DNA of 64,000 nt from Alphaproteobacteria bacterium. GTDB taxonomy: Bacteria > Pseudomonadota > Alphaproteobacteria > RF32 > CAG-239. Of the stretch, positions 17,367-26,173 are shown piece after piece. Below the pieces are notes generated by a model. The model was given only the letters and a program-made list of their open reading frames with translations. It did no database searches and was not told the DNA's origin. Every line of letters starts with the position of its first letter. Position 1 is the first letter of the stretch. The position numbers were made by a program, and so were the translations under genes. The DNA lies in the NCBI GenBank assembly GCA_017480745.1, contig JAFUSA010000019.1:60956-124955 (forward strand), given 5' to 3'.

Positions 17367-18209
17367 ATGCAAAAAAAATATATTTTAGCTGCTTCTGCCG
17401 CCTTGGTTATCATTGCTGCCGGCGCATTTACCTATAATGTGCGCGCACAACGTAACAACGGCATTGCCGCTGTGGTTAACGGAGAGCAAATTACCGTGGC
17501 TCAGGTTAAAGAATTTTATGAGGGAAATCCGCAAATTGCCGGTAGAATACCTTTTGAATTGATTTATAACAGTGCTTTGGATGCTTTGGTTAATTCTAAA
17601 TTAGCCTTGCAAGCGGCAACCGCCGCCAATATTCAGGCAACACCGGAATATCAAAAAGCTTTGGCCGAAATGCAAGATGAAGTTGCTCGTCAGATTTATG
17701 TTGAACAACAAGTTAAAAACCGAGTTACTGACGAAGAAGTTAAAAAAATGTATGACGAATATGTCAACAATTTTAAAGCCGAAAAAGAAATTAAAGCCAA
17801 ACATATTTTGGTTGATGAAGAAAAACTTGCAAAAGATATTATTGAACAGCTGAACAATAAGTCAGCAAGTTTTGATGATTTGGCAAAAAAATATTCCAAG
17901 GATCAGCCGGATTTGGGTTATTTCACTGCCGAAGCAATGGTTCCGGAGTTTTCCGAAGTTGCTTTTGCCTTGGATAAAGATACTTATAACAAAGAACCGG
18001 TTAAGTCGCAATTCGGATATCATGTTATTTTGGTGGAAGACATACGTGATAGCCAACCACTGCCGATTGAAGCAATGGCTCCGCAAATAAGCGCAAAATT
18101 ATCGCAACAAGCCGTAGCGGAGGTTATTAACGATTTGAACACCAATGCCCAAATTGAAAAATTTGACTTAGATGGCAAAAAAATAGAAGCTCCAAAAGAA
18201 GCTGAATAA
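17367..18209 (+). CDS. Membrane-anchored parvulin-type peptidyl-prolyl isomerase (PpiC/PrsA-like)
   Basis: A 280-residue periplasmic folding factor. ATG 17367 is set by GGAGGA six bases upstream; an earlier in-frame ATG lacks a site. An N-terminal signal anchor (MQKKYILAASAALVIIAAGA) precedes a SurA-N-like helical part (about residues 30-130) and a rotamase domain (about 145-240: KAKHILVDEE, PDLGYFTAEAMVPEFSEVAF, SQFGYHVILVEDI). It should help secreted proteins fold after Sec export, which fits its position divergent from secA. Subfamily uncertain. Confidence 0.88.
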   Translation: MQKKYILAASAALVIIAAGAFTYNVRAQRNNGIAAVVNGEQITVAQVKEFYEGNPQIAGRIPFELIYNSALDALVNSKLALQAATAANIQATPEYQKALAEMQDEVARQIYVEQQVKNRVTDEEVKKMYDEYVNNFKAEKEIKAKHILVDEEKLAKDIIEQLNNKSASFDDLAKKYSKDQPDLGYFTAEAMVPEFSEVAFALDKDTYNKEPVKSQFGYHVILVEDIRDSQPLPIEAMAPQISAKLSQQAVAEVINDLNTNAQIEKFDLDGKKIEAPKEAE

Positions 18210-18230
18210 ATCTAAATTATTCTTTAAGAC

Positions 18231-18263
18231 TATCGCCGATTCGCAAAGATCGGCGATATTTTA
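18231..18263 (+). terminator. Intrinsic terminator of the PpiC-like gene
   Basis: TATCGCCGAT (18231-18240) pairs with ATCGGCGATA (18249-18258), followed by TTTTATT. Confidence 0.85.
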
Positions 18264-18285
18264 TTACTGACTTTATATTTTTTAT

Positions 18286-18534
18286 TTGACTCTTGAAATT
18301 TTTGTGATATAGTGAATATAGAACTTCGGTTCGGGGCTTTGAACGGCTCTTATTACGTTCGATGCATAGCATCGTAAATGAATATGATAAATATCTCCGA
18401 CATGGTTGGGGAGTCTGTAACGGATGTTCAAGAATTATAATTCCAAAGGTTACGGAAGTCATTTAACGTAATATGATTGTTCAACTCTCCCGACCGCTAT
18501 TCAGCGGTCAGATTTATATTTGCAATTTTTTAAC
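18286..18534 (+). promoter_or_regulatory. Promoter and structured leader RNA L5 (subtype A) of prepilin P5
   Basis: TTGACT (18286-18291), 16 nt, TATAGT (18308-18313). GAACTTCGGTTC starts at 18321. TTGAAC (18339-18344) pairs with GTTCAA (18479-18484), and ATTACGTT (18352-18359) with AACGTAAT (18465-18472). CGATGC/GCATCG, CTCCGAC/GTTGGGG and CTGTAAC/GTTACGG are the other helices. The terminal hairpin is GACCGCT/AGCGGTC (18492-18509), different in sequence from the CCGCC/GGCGG of the other subtype A copies but the same shape. Confidence 0.83.
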
Positions 18535-18549
18535 AAAGGAGATAAAATT

Positions 18550-19221
18550 ATGAAAAACTTTGAAATTAAAAATAACGGTTCTCTCGCCCCTTGCGGGAGA
18601 GAAAGACAATCCGGTCGCTCAATGATAGAAATGTTGGGCGTATTAGCTATTATCGGTGTTTTAAGTGTTGGTGGAATTGCTGGATATTCAAAGGCAATGC
18701 AAAAGTATCGCATCAATAAAACTATTGAGCAAATAACTTTAATCGCCGGTAATATTCGCTCATTTTTTGCTCCGCAAGGAAATTATGAAGGAATTTCTAA
18801 TAATTCTGTAACATTAAAAGCAAAATTATTTCCTGATGAAATGATTGAGTATAACACCAATGGTTCTTTTAAACAATTTACCAATGTGTTTGGATTACAA
18901 GTTACATTAACTACTGCGCATAAATCAGCTAATACTGATAAAAAGGCATTCTATATTAATTACACTTTACCGGATAATGAAGAAAATTGTATTGAATTAG
19001 TAAGCCAAGATTGGACAGATGCTGGGGCTAAAGGTGTTTATATTTATTATCCGGGAGCATCAAAATATTTATCTGTTCCTGTTACATTGGATGCGGCAGT
19101 TACAGCATGTTCAGATGTAATAAAAGCTATTATGGGTAGTCCTAAAATGATTTGGTTTATGTTGTACTTCGACGTTAACGCGAATTGTTGGAATGAAACA
19201 AACGGTAACAACTGCTCGTAA
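18550..19221 (+). CDS. Type IV prepilin-like protein P5 (leader subtype A)
   Basis: A 223-residue prepilin; AAGGAG lies ten bases before ATG 18550. The 22-residue propeptide includes NGSLAPCGRERQ, encoded by a short palindrome (CTCTCGCCC/GGGAGAG). Cleavage at SG|RSMIEMLG. The C-terminal half (TTAHKSANTDKKAFYINY, LYFDVNANCW, final NNCS) closely resembles P8, which has a subtype B leader. Paired cysteines are in EENCIELVSQDW and TACSDV, with two more near the end. A strong terminator follows, so it is a single-gene unit. Confidence 0.88.
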   Translation: MKNFEIKNNGSLAPCGRERQSGRSMIEMLGVLAIIGVLSVGGIAGYSKAMQKYRINKTIEQITLIAGNIRSFFAPQGNYEGISNNSVTLKAKLFPDEMIEYNTNGSFKQFTNVFGLQVTLTTAHKSANTDKKAFYINYTLPDNEENCIELVSQDWTDAGAKGVYIYYPGASKYLSVPVTLDAAVTACSDVIKAIMGSPKMIWFMLYFDVNANCWNETNGNNCS

Positions 19222-19235
19222 TTTTTTAATCACAC

Positions 19236-19263
19236 AAAAAGCGGAGTTATCGCTCCGCTTTTT
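19236..19263 (+). terminator. Intrinsic terminator of prepilin P5
   Basis: AAAAAGCGGAG (19236-19246) pairs with CTCCGCTTTTT (19253-19263). It is bidirectional in form and lies between P5 and the convergent fabG. Confidence 0.9.
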
Positions 19264-19288
19264 ATATTGTGATAGCATAAGATGAGTT

Positions 19289-20026
19289 CTAAATCATTGC
19301 CATACCGCCGTTAACATGGATGGTTTGGCCGGTAATATATTGTGCTTCATCTGAAGCTAAAAATGCAACAACATTGGCAATATCTTGTGCTTCGCCTAAT
19401 TTTGCTTCCGGAATTTTTGCCAACAAAGCGGCTTTAACATCATCCGGCAAAACATCGGTCATTGGGGTGCGAATGAACCCCGGCGCAATTGAATTAACCG
19501 TAACTCCGCGCGAGCCAACTTCTTGTGCCAAACATTTGTTCATGGCTATCATACCAGCTTTGGAAGCAGAATAGTTTGCCTGTCCGGCATTACCCATAAC
19601 ACCAACTACCGAAGCAATACCGATAATGCGGCCAAAACGACGTTTAATCATTCCACGAACAGCAGCGCGAGCCAATTTGAAACCGGCAGAAAGGTTAACA
19701 TCTAAAACCAACTGCCAATCTTCGTCACTCATGCGCATGAACAAATTATCGCGGGTAAGACCGGCATTATTAACCAAAATATCAATTTTACCCATTTTTT
19801 CTTCCACATCGCCAACCAATTTTTTAACTGCTTCGGCATCGGTTAAGTTAGCCACAAAACACTCAACATTTTCGCCTAATTCCTGACGCAGATTCTCTAA
19901 TCTTTCTGCATTCATATCAGTCAATGCCAAAATTGCGCCTTGATCATGCAATGTATGAGCAATTTTATACCCTAAACCACCGGCAGCTCCGGTTATTAAA
20001 GCAACTTTACCATCTAATCTAAACAT
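19289..20026 (-). CDS. fabG: 3-oxoacyl-[acyl-carrier-protein] reductase
   Basis: A 245-residue short-chain dehydrogenase reducing 3-oxoacyl-ACP with NADPH in fatty acid elongation. The cofactor loop is ITGAAGGLG (near residue 11), NNAGLTRDNL follows near 88, and the catalytic Ser-Tyr-Lys lies in IASVVGVMGNAGQANYSASK. Length is normal. AAGGAAT precedes the ATG. It lies 15 nt after fabD and is co-transcribed with it. acpP and fabF, often next in the cluster, are not present downstream. Confidence 0.96.
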   Translation of the reverse strand: MFRLDGKVALITGAAGGLGYKIAHTLHDQGAILALTDMNAERLENLRQELGENVECFVANLTDAEAVKKLVGDVEEKMGKIDILVNNAGLTRDNLFMRMSDEDWQLVLDVNLSAGFKLARAAVRGMIKRRFGRIIGIASVVGVMGNAGQANYSASKAGMIAMNKCLAQEVGSRGVTVNSIAPGFIRTPMTDVLPDDVKAALLAKIPEAKLGEAQDIANVVAFLASDEAQYITGQTIHVNGGMAMI

Positions 20027-20041
20027 ATTTTTATTCCTTTC

Positions 20042-20986
20042 TTAGAGATTATTTGCCAGTTCTTCAATATTTTCTATTGAACCGACAGAAGTTGAAAACA
20101 TTTCTTTATTACTGCGTTTTGCAATACCGGAAAGCACTTTACCGGCACCTATTTCCACCAAATCGGTAACCCCTTGCTCACCGAAAAACTGCATGGTTTC
20201 ACGCCATCTTACCGTTCCGGTAACTTGTTCAATTAAGTGTTTAATAATTTCGCCATGCTCGGTAATCGGCTGTGCCAACACATTTGCCACCAACGGAATT
20301 TGTGCGTCAGACGCTTGAACATCCATAAACGCGCGTGCCATAGCATCAGCAGCAGGTGCCATATACGGACTATGAAACGGAGCGCTTACCGATAGTTTGA
20401 CACACTTGCGAGCTCCAAACTCTTCGGCAATTTCCACCGCACGATCAATTGCCCGCATAGAACCGGAAAGCACCACTTGCCCTTCGGCATTATCATTGGC
20501 GGCAACACATATATCTTTGCCGTTAGAACAAGCTTCCACCAAAGCGCCTACATCGTGAAATGAAAGACCTAAAACCGCTGCCATTCCTCCTTTGCCGTAT
20601 GGCACTGCATTTTGCATTGCCTCACCGCGCAATCGCAATAATTTTGCCGTATCCGAGAGCGAAAAAACACCGGCAGCACAAGCCGCAGAATATTCGCCCA
20701 AAGAATGTCCGGCCACATAAGCGGCTTTATCTTTAAGTTTTATGCCAAAATCTTTTTCCAAAATGCGCACAACCGCCATAGAAAAGGCCATAAGAGCCGG
20801 CTGTGCATTGGCTGTCATGGTCAACTCAGTATCCGGACCTTCACACATTATTTTGAACAAATCTTGTTCAAGAGCGTCGTTCACTTCTCCGAAAACTTCA
20901 CGTGCAGTAGCAAAATTTTCTGATAGCTCTTTGCCCATACCGACAAATTGAGAACCCTGCCCCGGAAACACAAAAGCGTATTTCAT
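20042..20986 (-). CDS. fabD: Malonyl-CoA:ACP transacylase
   Basis: A 314-residue enzyme that moves malonyl from CoA to ACP. ATG 20986 with AAAGGA upstream starts at MKYAFVFPGQGSQFVGMG; an earlier in-frame ATG has no site. The nucleophile Ser is in VAGHSLGEYSA, and the catalytic His in SAPFHSPYM. It is the first gene of a fabD-fabG pair and is divergent from the sugar-lipid operon. Confidence 0.96.
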   Translation of the reverse strand: MKYAFVFPGQGSQFVGMGKELSENFATAREVFGEVNDALEQDLFKIMCEGPDTELTMTANAQPALMAFSMAVVRILEKDFGIKLKDKAAYVAGHSLGEYSAACAAGVFSLSDTAKLLRLRGEAMQNAVPYGKGGMAAVLGLSFHDVGALVEACSNGKDICVAANDNAEGQVVLSGSMRAIDRAVEIAEEFGARKCVKLSVSAPFHSPYMAPAADAMARAFMDVQASDAQIPLVANVLAQPITEHGEIIKHLIEQVTGTVRWRETMQFFGEQGVTDLVEIGAGKVLSGIAKRSNKEMFSTSVGSIENIEELANNL

Positions 20987-21184
20987 AAGAATCCTTTCAT
21001 ACAAAATATATTTAGCAAGTTCTATAATGCAATTCTTATAAATGTCAACCATAACCGTTTTTTTTGTTCACAACACAATATGTATATATGCGTCGCCCGA
21101 TTTTTTGCACTACTTTCCGCGTTTAAAAATTTTTTACTATACATTTTTTTTGAATGTGTTATAACGAAAAAAACAGAGGATTAT

Positions 21185-22639
21185 ATGAACAATACAAAAA
21201 CGCTTGTTTACTTTTTATGTTTTAACTTATTGCTGTGGAGCTTAGTGCCATGCCTTCGTGGAAGTCTGCCTATGGATACTCAGGAAGCCATTGTTTGGGG
21301 AAAATTTTGCAGTTGGATAACTACTAAGCATCCGCCTTTTTCCGCTTGGATTGCCTATTATTTCTACGTTGTATTCGGTTCTTTTGATAAGGTAATGTAT
21401 CTATTAAGCCAAATAATGGTAATCAGCGGAATTTACTATATTTACAAATTAGCAAAACTTTTTGTTGATAAGGACAAAGCTTTGTTGGCCGCTTTGTTGC
21501 AATTCGGTATCATTTATTATCATTTTTCGGCAGTGGAATACAATGTAAACGTGGTTTCAATTGCTTTGTGGCCAATGTGCGCATATTATTTTTGGCTGGC
21601 ATATACGCAAAACAAATGGAAAGATTGGTTGCTTTTTGGCTTATTTGTAGGGATTAATTTGCTTAATAAATATGTTAGCGTGGCTTTATTGTTCGGGTTT
21701 GGTGTGTTTGTTATTATTGATAACGGTTGGCGAAAAATATTTTTTAACATCAAGGCATATATTGCCGGAATTATAGCTTTGATAATTGTCTTTCCGCATA
21801 TTTATGCGTTATATCAAGCGGATTTTGCTGCAATAGATTATATTGCCGAACGCAACCACACCGGAAAAATAACTTCTGCTTGGAGATATCTGTTTTATCC
21901 GCTTAAATTTTTGGTAGCACAGGTATTGTTTTCTGCTGCGGCATGGTTAACATACATGGTATTTTATTCTAAAAATATGCCTGAAAAAATTCGGGCAAAC
22001 CAACAAAAAACCACGTTTTTATTAAGTGTTGGCATTTTGCCTTTACTTTTATTTGCTGCAATCGGCTTAATTTCCGGTAATGCTCTAAAAAGTATGTGGG
22101 GATTTCCGTGCTTGTTTGCCGTAGGTATTATGTTGTTTTATTTTTATCCGTTTACACTCAATGAAAATAATAAACGAAATTTTGTTAAAGTTATGACTGT
22201 GTGGAGTTGTTTGTTCGCCATCGCCTATACTGTGCAATGTGTTGTTACAACAAGTGAAAGATTCACCTTAAATAATAAAGACTTTGTTCGACAGATAGAA
22301 CAGAAATGGCAGGAATACACAGGCAATAATCAGCCGATTGAATATGTTGGAGCCGATGTTTGGTATGCCGATATGTTTGCACTCTACGGAACCGGCAATA
22401 TTAAGCCTATGGTATGGATGAATCCTAAAAACAATACATGGTTTGATGTCAAAGATTTTGAGCAAAAAGGAGCTCTGATTGTAGCAACTAACTTGCCGGA
22501 ATATAGAAGTTATGCCACTATGTATGGCGATAACATAAGCGCTCCGCAAAAGTTTGAATTTAATACCAAAAATTATTTCGGTAAAAATAAAAAACGCGAA
22601 ATATATTACGGATTTTATAACGTTAAAGGAAGCAGATGA
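21185..22639 (+). CDS. GT39/ArnT-like membrane glycosyltransferase
   Basis: A 484-residue protein with about ten to twelve membrane helices. ATG 21185 follows AGAGGA; the open frame upstream overlaps the fabD promoter side and has no site. PMDTQEAIVWG (acidic first loop) followed by KHPPFSAW is typical of family 39 transferases, which take a sugar from a polyprenyl-phosphate donor and transfer it outside the inner membrane. The soluble C-terminal domain follows the last helix. It overlaps the GtrB-like gene by 4 nt (ATGA), so coupling to the donor-making enzyme is likely. Acceptor unknown. Confidence 0.82.
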   Translation: MNNTKTLVYFLCFNLLLWSLVPCLRGSLPMDTQEAIVWGKFCSWITTKHPPFSAWIAYYFYVVFGSFDKVMYLLSQIMVISGIYYIYKLAKLFVDKDKALLAALLQFGIIYYHFSAVEYNVNVVSIALWPMCAYYFWLAYTQNKWKDWLLFGLFVGINLLNKYVSVALLFGFGVFVIIDNGWRKIFFNIKAYIAGIIALIIVFPHIYALYQADFAAIDYIAERNHTGKITSAWRYLFYPLKFLVAQVLFSAAAWLTYMVFYSKNMPEKIRANQQKTTFLLSVGILPLLLFAAIGLISGNALKSMWGFPCLFAVGIMLFYFYPFTLNENNKRNFVKVMTVWSCLFAIAYTVQCVVTTSERFTLNNKDFVRQIEQKWQEYTGNNQPIEYVGADVWYADMFALYGTGNIKPMVWMNPKNNTWFDVKDFEQKGALIVATNLPEYRSYATMYGDNISAPQKFEFNTKNYFGKNKKREIYYGFYNVKGSR

Positions 22640-23616
22640 TGTTCAAAAAAAACAAAATTGTCAGCATAGTGATTTCTGCCTACAATGAAGAAAATAATGT
22701 AACAGAGTTGTATAAACAGCTCAATCGGGAATTGCGGCAAATTAAAAATATTGATTTTGAATTTATTTATGTTGATGATGGTAGTGGAGATAATACATAT
22801 TTAAACTGCAAACAGTTGCAAAATAAAGATTCGCGGGTAAAAATTGTGCAGTTGAAGCGCAATTTCGGTCATGAAATTGCAATGACTGCCGGAATGGATT
22901 ATGCCAAGGGTGATGCGGTTGTTTTTATGGATTGTGATTTGCAACATCCTCCAGTTTATATTCCGCAAATGGTAAAACTTTGGCAAGATGGCAAAGAAAT
23001 TGTTTTAACCAAGCGTATTGATAACAAAGATACATCTAAATTATATAAACTGTGTGCCAAAGCATTTTATTTTGTATTGAACAAATTGTCGGATCGCCCG
23101 ATTATGGAAAGTGCACCTGATTTTCGCTTGTTAGATAGAAAATACGTTGATTTTTTGAAAAGTTTTAATGAACAAGATCGTTTGTTTCGCGGTTTGCTTA
23201 GTTGGATTATGCCGCAAGATAATGTGGAAATTATAGATTTTGTAGCGCCGGAACGTTTTAGCGGACAGTCAAAATATAACTTTTTCAAGTCATTGCAATT
23301 AGCCGTTAACAGCATTGTTCAGTTTTCTGTTTTACCGCTCCGTATAGCCACATATTTAGGAATTATAGCGGCAATTTTGGCCCTATTCATGGGATTGTAT
23401 GTGTTTGTGGAATATTTTTTATTGAATCACCCTACTCCTGGTTATGCAACCATAATGGTAACGGTGGTGTTTTTAGGAGCTATCCAGTTAATATGTTTGG
23501 GAATTATCGGAGAATATATAGGCAAAATACACATGGAGGTTAAAAAGCGCCCGCTCTATGTTGCGGACTATATTGTGAAAAAAGGAAATACCGATGAGTC
23601 TAAAAAAAATATTTAA
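22636..23616 (+). CDS. GtrB/DPM1-like polyprenyl-phosphate glycosyltransferase (GT2)
   Basis: A 326-residue enzyme that should load a sugar onto polyprenyl phosphate at the cytoplasmic face. The GT2 domain runs to about residue 220: SIVISAYNEENNV, FIYVDDGSGDNT, RNFGHEIAMTAGMDYAKGDA and MDCDLQHPP (DXD-type). Two C-terminal membrane helices follow (about 235-260 and 270-295). It overlaps the genes on both sides. With the GT39 and GtrA proteins it completes a donor, flippase and transferase set. Confidence 0.9.
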   Translation: MMFKKNKIVSIVISAYNEENNVTELYKQLNRELRQIKNIDFEFIYVDDGSGDNTYLNCKQLQNKDSRVKIVQLKRNFGHEIAMTAGMDYAKGDAVVFMDCDLQHPPVYIPQMVKLWQDGKEIVLTKRIDNKDTSKLYKLCAKAFYFVLNKLSDRPIMESAPDFRLLDRKYVDFLKSFNEQDRLFRGLLSWIMPQDNVEIIDFVAPERFSGQSKYNFFKSLQLAVNSIVQFSVLPLRIATYLGIIAAILALFMGLYVFVEYFLLNHPTPGYATIMVTVVFLGAIQLICLGIIGEYIGKIHMEVKKRPLYVADYIVKKGNTDESKKNI

Positions 23617-24421
23617 TGCAGATGATTTCGGTATTAGTTTAGGAGTTAATGCCGCAATAGCAAAGGCTCATGAAGAAGGCATTCTGAACAGCGCAAGTAT
23701 TATGATCAATCAAAAATACGCCAAGCAAGCTGTTGAATATGCCAAACAACACAAAGAATTGGAAACAGGACTACACCTTAACTTAACCAATGAAAATCCG
23801 GCAGCTGATCCTGCGCAAATTCCGCTTTTAGTAGGCTCCGATGGAAAATTGAAAAACGGATTTGTAAATCTGTTGTTGTTATCTTTCCTAAAACCGCGCG
23901 AATTTGCCAAACAGGCCGAAATTGAAGTCTGCGCTCAAATTGATAAATATCTGCAAAGCGGTTTGCCTTTGCAACACATAGACGGGCATCGTCATATTCA
24001 CCTTATTCCGGCTATATTCAAAATAATCCTTAAATTGCAAAAAAAATATTCTATTGCCCGTATCAGAATTATGAACGAAAATATTTTTAATACAATTCGG
24101 CAAAATAAATCAAAAAGCTATCTTATGGATGGCGGTTTGGTTAAATACATGATTTTGCGAGTATTAACATGGTGGAACGGTTACAATTCGGATATATATT
24201 TTTATACAATTCTTTATACTTGTAAAATAACCGAAGACTTGTTTAATAATGTTAAGATTCCGCATGGTTATAGTGCGGTAGAAATTATGATTCATCCAGG
24301 TATGCCTGAAACAGACCGGCAGCATCCGGAAGATGTGTGGGACAAAAATATACTGTCTCCATATCGCACGGCAGAATTAAACACTCTGCTGAATAAAAAG
24401 GTAAAAGACGGAATAAATTAA
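23594..24421 (+). CDS. YdjC/HpnK-family carbohydrate deacetylase-like protein
   Basis: A 275-residue cytoplasmic protein of the YdjC (ChbG/HpnK) family. The metal-site residues are visible: FNADDFGIS at the N-terminus, LHLNL near residue 61, HIDGHRHIHLIP near 130 and IMIHPGMPE near 232. Family members remove acetyl groups from amino sugars or act in hopanoid-linked sugar processing. Its start lies 23 nt inside the GtrB-like gene, and it is followed 14 nt later by GtrA. It probably trims the sugar handled by this operon; the substrate cannot be read from the sequence. Confidence 0.85.
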   Translation: MSLKKIFNADDFGISLGVNAAIAKAHEEGILNSASIMINQKYAKQAVEYAKQHKELETGLHLNLTNENPAADPAQIPLLVGSDGKLKNGFVNLLLLSFLKPREFAKQAEIEVCAQIDKYLQSGLPLQHIDGHRHIHLIPAIFKIILKLQKKYSIARIRIMNENIFNTIRQNKSKSYLMDGGLVKYMILRVLTWWNGYNSDIYFYTILYTCKITEDLFNNVKIPHGYSAVEIMIHPGMPETDRQHPEDVWDKNILSPYRTAELNTLLNKKVKDGIN

Positions 24422-24435
24422 GCGGAGAAATAATT

Positions 24436-24909
24436 ATGATAAAAGCATTTATAAAATTATATATGTGGGCAGAAAATCTATGGTTTAGCTTTCCCGAAAA
24501 ATTACGTTTTTTATTGGTCGGCGGATTTAATACCGTAGTTGCCTATTCTATGCTGACTTTGCTTGATTGGTTATTTAACAAAGTTAATATATTCTACGGT
24601 TGGGGTTTTCCGAAAGTAGGAGTCGCCAACGCTGCTTTAATCGTGCAGTATGTCATAACCATTAACTTGTCTTTCCTTACCATGCGTTATTATGTTTTTC
24701 GCAGTCATGGTGATTGGCGTACGGAATTAGCAAAAGCGTGGTCGGTTTACGTTTTTTTATATTTGATAAATGCGCCGATTATGAGCTTTTTAATGTTGAT
24801 GTTTGATTTGCAAGCATGGCAGGCACAGGCAATTTATTTAACATTTTCAACCATAATCACCTTTTTATTGCACAAGTATTATTCTTTCCGCAAATTAGGA
24901 AAAGGATGA
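24436..24909 (+). CDS. GtrA-family membrane protein (putative sugar-lipid flippase)
   Basis: A 157-residue protein with four membrane helices and the GtrA opening KLRFLLVGGFNTVVAYS; MRYYVFRS and HKYYSFRK are typical ends of helix pairs. GtrA proteins are thought to flip polyprenyl-phosphate-linked sugars across the inner membrane. It is the last gene of the four-gene operon, followed by a terminator. Confidence 0.88.
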   Translation: MIKAFIKLYMWAENLWFSFPEKLRFLLVGGFNTVVAYSMLTLLDWLFNKVNIFYGWGFPKVGVANAALIVQYVITINLSFLTMRYYVFRSHGDWRTELAKAWSVYVFLYLINAPIMSFLMLMFDLQAWQAQAIYLTFSTIITFLLHKYYSFRKLGKG

Positions 24910-24920
24910 GATGATAAACC

Positions 24921-24956
24921 TTCGCCGACTAATCAAAGCCGGCGAAAAGTTTTTAG
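24921..24956 (+). terminator. Intrinsic terminator of the sugar-lipid operon
   Basis: TTCGCCG (24921-24927) pairs with CGGCGAA (24940-24946), followed by AAGTTTTTAG. Confidence 0.75.
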
Positions 24957-24979
24957 TTTACTCTATATGTATATGATTA

Positions 24980-25741
24980 TTACATCGAAAACTGATTTTT
25001 CCAATAGTTTGAATTGATGTCTATATCAAAATGGAATTTTACATCGACTTCACCACCTTTTGCAAATTGTGCACATTTTTGTGTAGCAACATCAATGCCT
25101 ATCGGAGTTTTAAATACACCCCCTTCTTCATAATTTTCGATTCCAATTGCAGCAACTTGGGCGTTACTCCAATCTTGTGTTGTTAGTTCAATGCATGCTT
25201 CTACAGGTAGAGATGAAAATATTATTTGAAAAGCTCTGTAATCATAATCATCTGTACCAACCGTAATTAGACTACCGCTTTCTTCTGGGGATATATTTAC
25301 AGTATACCCAAAGGCACTATCAATAGCCGTTTTTGCGCTGTTCCACATTTCATCGGGCACAAGTTTGGCTTTTTTAAGAATAGTGTCGTCTAATCCCCTA
25401 TAACTTCTCTGCGTGGCAAAAAATGTCCTCACATTTCCGGCAATTAAAGTTATCTGCTCAATGGTTTTATTAATACGATATTTCATCATCGCTTTGCTGT
25501 ATCCGGCGATACCACCGACAGAGAGTACGCCAATTATGGCAAGAACACCCAACATCTCTATCATGCTTCTTCCGTATTGCGGCACATCTGCTTGTCTGTT
25601 TTTCGCTGGTGTACTGTCTGTGTACACGGCACTCAAAACAGTCGGCGCATCTGCACCACTATCCGGAAGAAGTGTAAGACCTGACTGGCTTCCTCGCTCC
25701 TTACAGAAGAGAGAATTATTTTTTATTTCTAAGTTTTTCAT
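24980..25741 (-). CDS. Type IV prepilin-like protein P6 (leader subtype B)
   Basis: A 253-residue prepilin. Two adjacent ATGs exist; 25741 is chosen because it lies eight bases from AAGGAAG, as in the other subtype B copies. The propeptide is among the longest (57 residues) and is made of repeat-like DNA, including SGADAP, shared with P8. Cleavage at YG|RSMIEMLG. The body has VEACIELTTQDW and ATQKCAQF (paired Cys) and ends FDIDINSNYWKNQFSM. Single-gene unit, convergent with the gtrA operon. Confidence 0.88.
   Translation of the reverse strand: MKNLEIKNNSLFCKERGSQSGLTLLPDSGADAPTVLSAVYTDSTPAKNRQADVPQYGRSMIEMLGVLAIIGVLSVGGIAGYSKAMMKYRINKTIEQITLIAGNVRTFFATQRSYRGLDDTILKKAKLVPDEMWNSAKTAIDSAFGYTVNISPEESGSLITVGTDDYDYRAFQIIFSSLPVEACIELTTQDWSNAQVAAIGIENYEEGGVFKTPIGIDVATQKCAQFAKGGEVDVKFHFDIDINSNYWKNQFSM
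25580..25715 (-). repeat. Repeat-derived insert in the P6 propeptide
   Basis: Codons from about 9 to 54 of P6 have no counterpart in short-propeptide copies. The stretch around 25644-25675 matches 37511-37540 in the P8 propeptide. A second short inverted repeat (CTTCCTCGCTCC...) lies at its start. The reading frame is kept throughout. Confidence 0.55.
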
Positions 25742-25758
25742 CATAAACTTCCTTTCAT

Positions 25759-25983
25759 TTTTGTTGCTGTTATTACATTAAAACAACCGCCATAACAAGG
25801 CGGTCGGAAGCTACAAACTATTATCGTTTAAATAGTGTTATGTATTGGCTTACACTTATTCCATAACCTTCCGACCAACGTCGGAAATTTGACGCTTATT
25901 CAGCGAAACGATAAGAGGCTTGTAGACCCCAGACAAGTTGCCTCATCCGGTGTTATGATACAATAATAAATCTTAAAAATCAA
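25759..25983 (-). promoter_or_regulatory. Promoter and structured leader RNA L6 (subtype B) of prepilin P6
   Basis: TTGATT (25978-25983), 17 nt, TATCAT (25955-25960). Minus-strand pairs: CTACAA/TTGTAG, TTATCGTTT/AAACGATAA, TTCCGAC/GTCGGAA and GTTATG/CATAAC. The AAACGATAA strand is in a loop closed by ACTATT/AATAGT. The terminal hairpin is CCGCC/GGCGG (25787-25803). Confidence 0.8.
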
Positions 25984-26023
25984 GCCGTTTTTTACAAAAT
26001 TTGCAAAAAATGCAAAAAAACAC

Positions 26024-26173
26024 TTGAAATATATTTTTTTTTGAGTATAAAGAAGTCAGGTGTTGCGGGGTGCGCCGGAGCAGCTGTTTGTTTTAAATTC
26101 GCACAAGTCCGCCGTAGGAAGATAAAATTTCCGACAAGATGCGGTTGGCATTTATTTGAAATAAAAAATTTAT
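26024..26173 (+). promoter_or_regulatory. rpsA promoter and leader without Shine-Dalgarno
   Basis: TTGAAA (26024-26029), 16 nt, TATAAA (26046-26051) form a credible promoter. The roughly 115-nt leader has GC-rich segments that can fold (CCGC...GCGG enclosing GGAA...TTCC, about 26109-26148). The 16 bases before ATG (ATAAAAAATTTAT) contain no Shine-Dalgarno sequence. E. coli rpsA likewise lacks a good one and is repressed by its own product, so autoregulation is plausible here. Confidence 0.55.
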
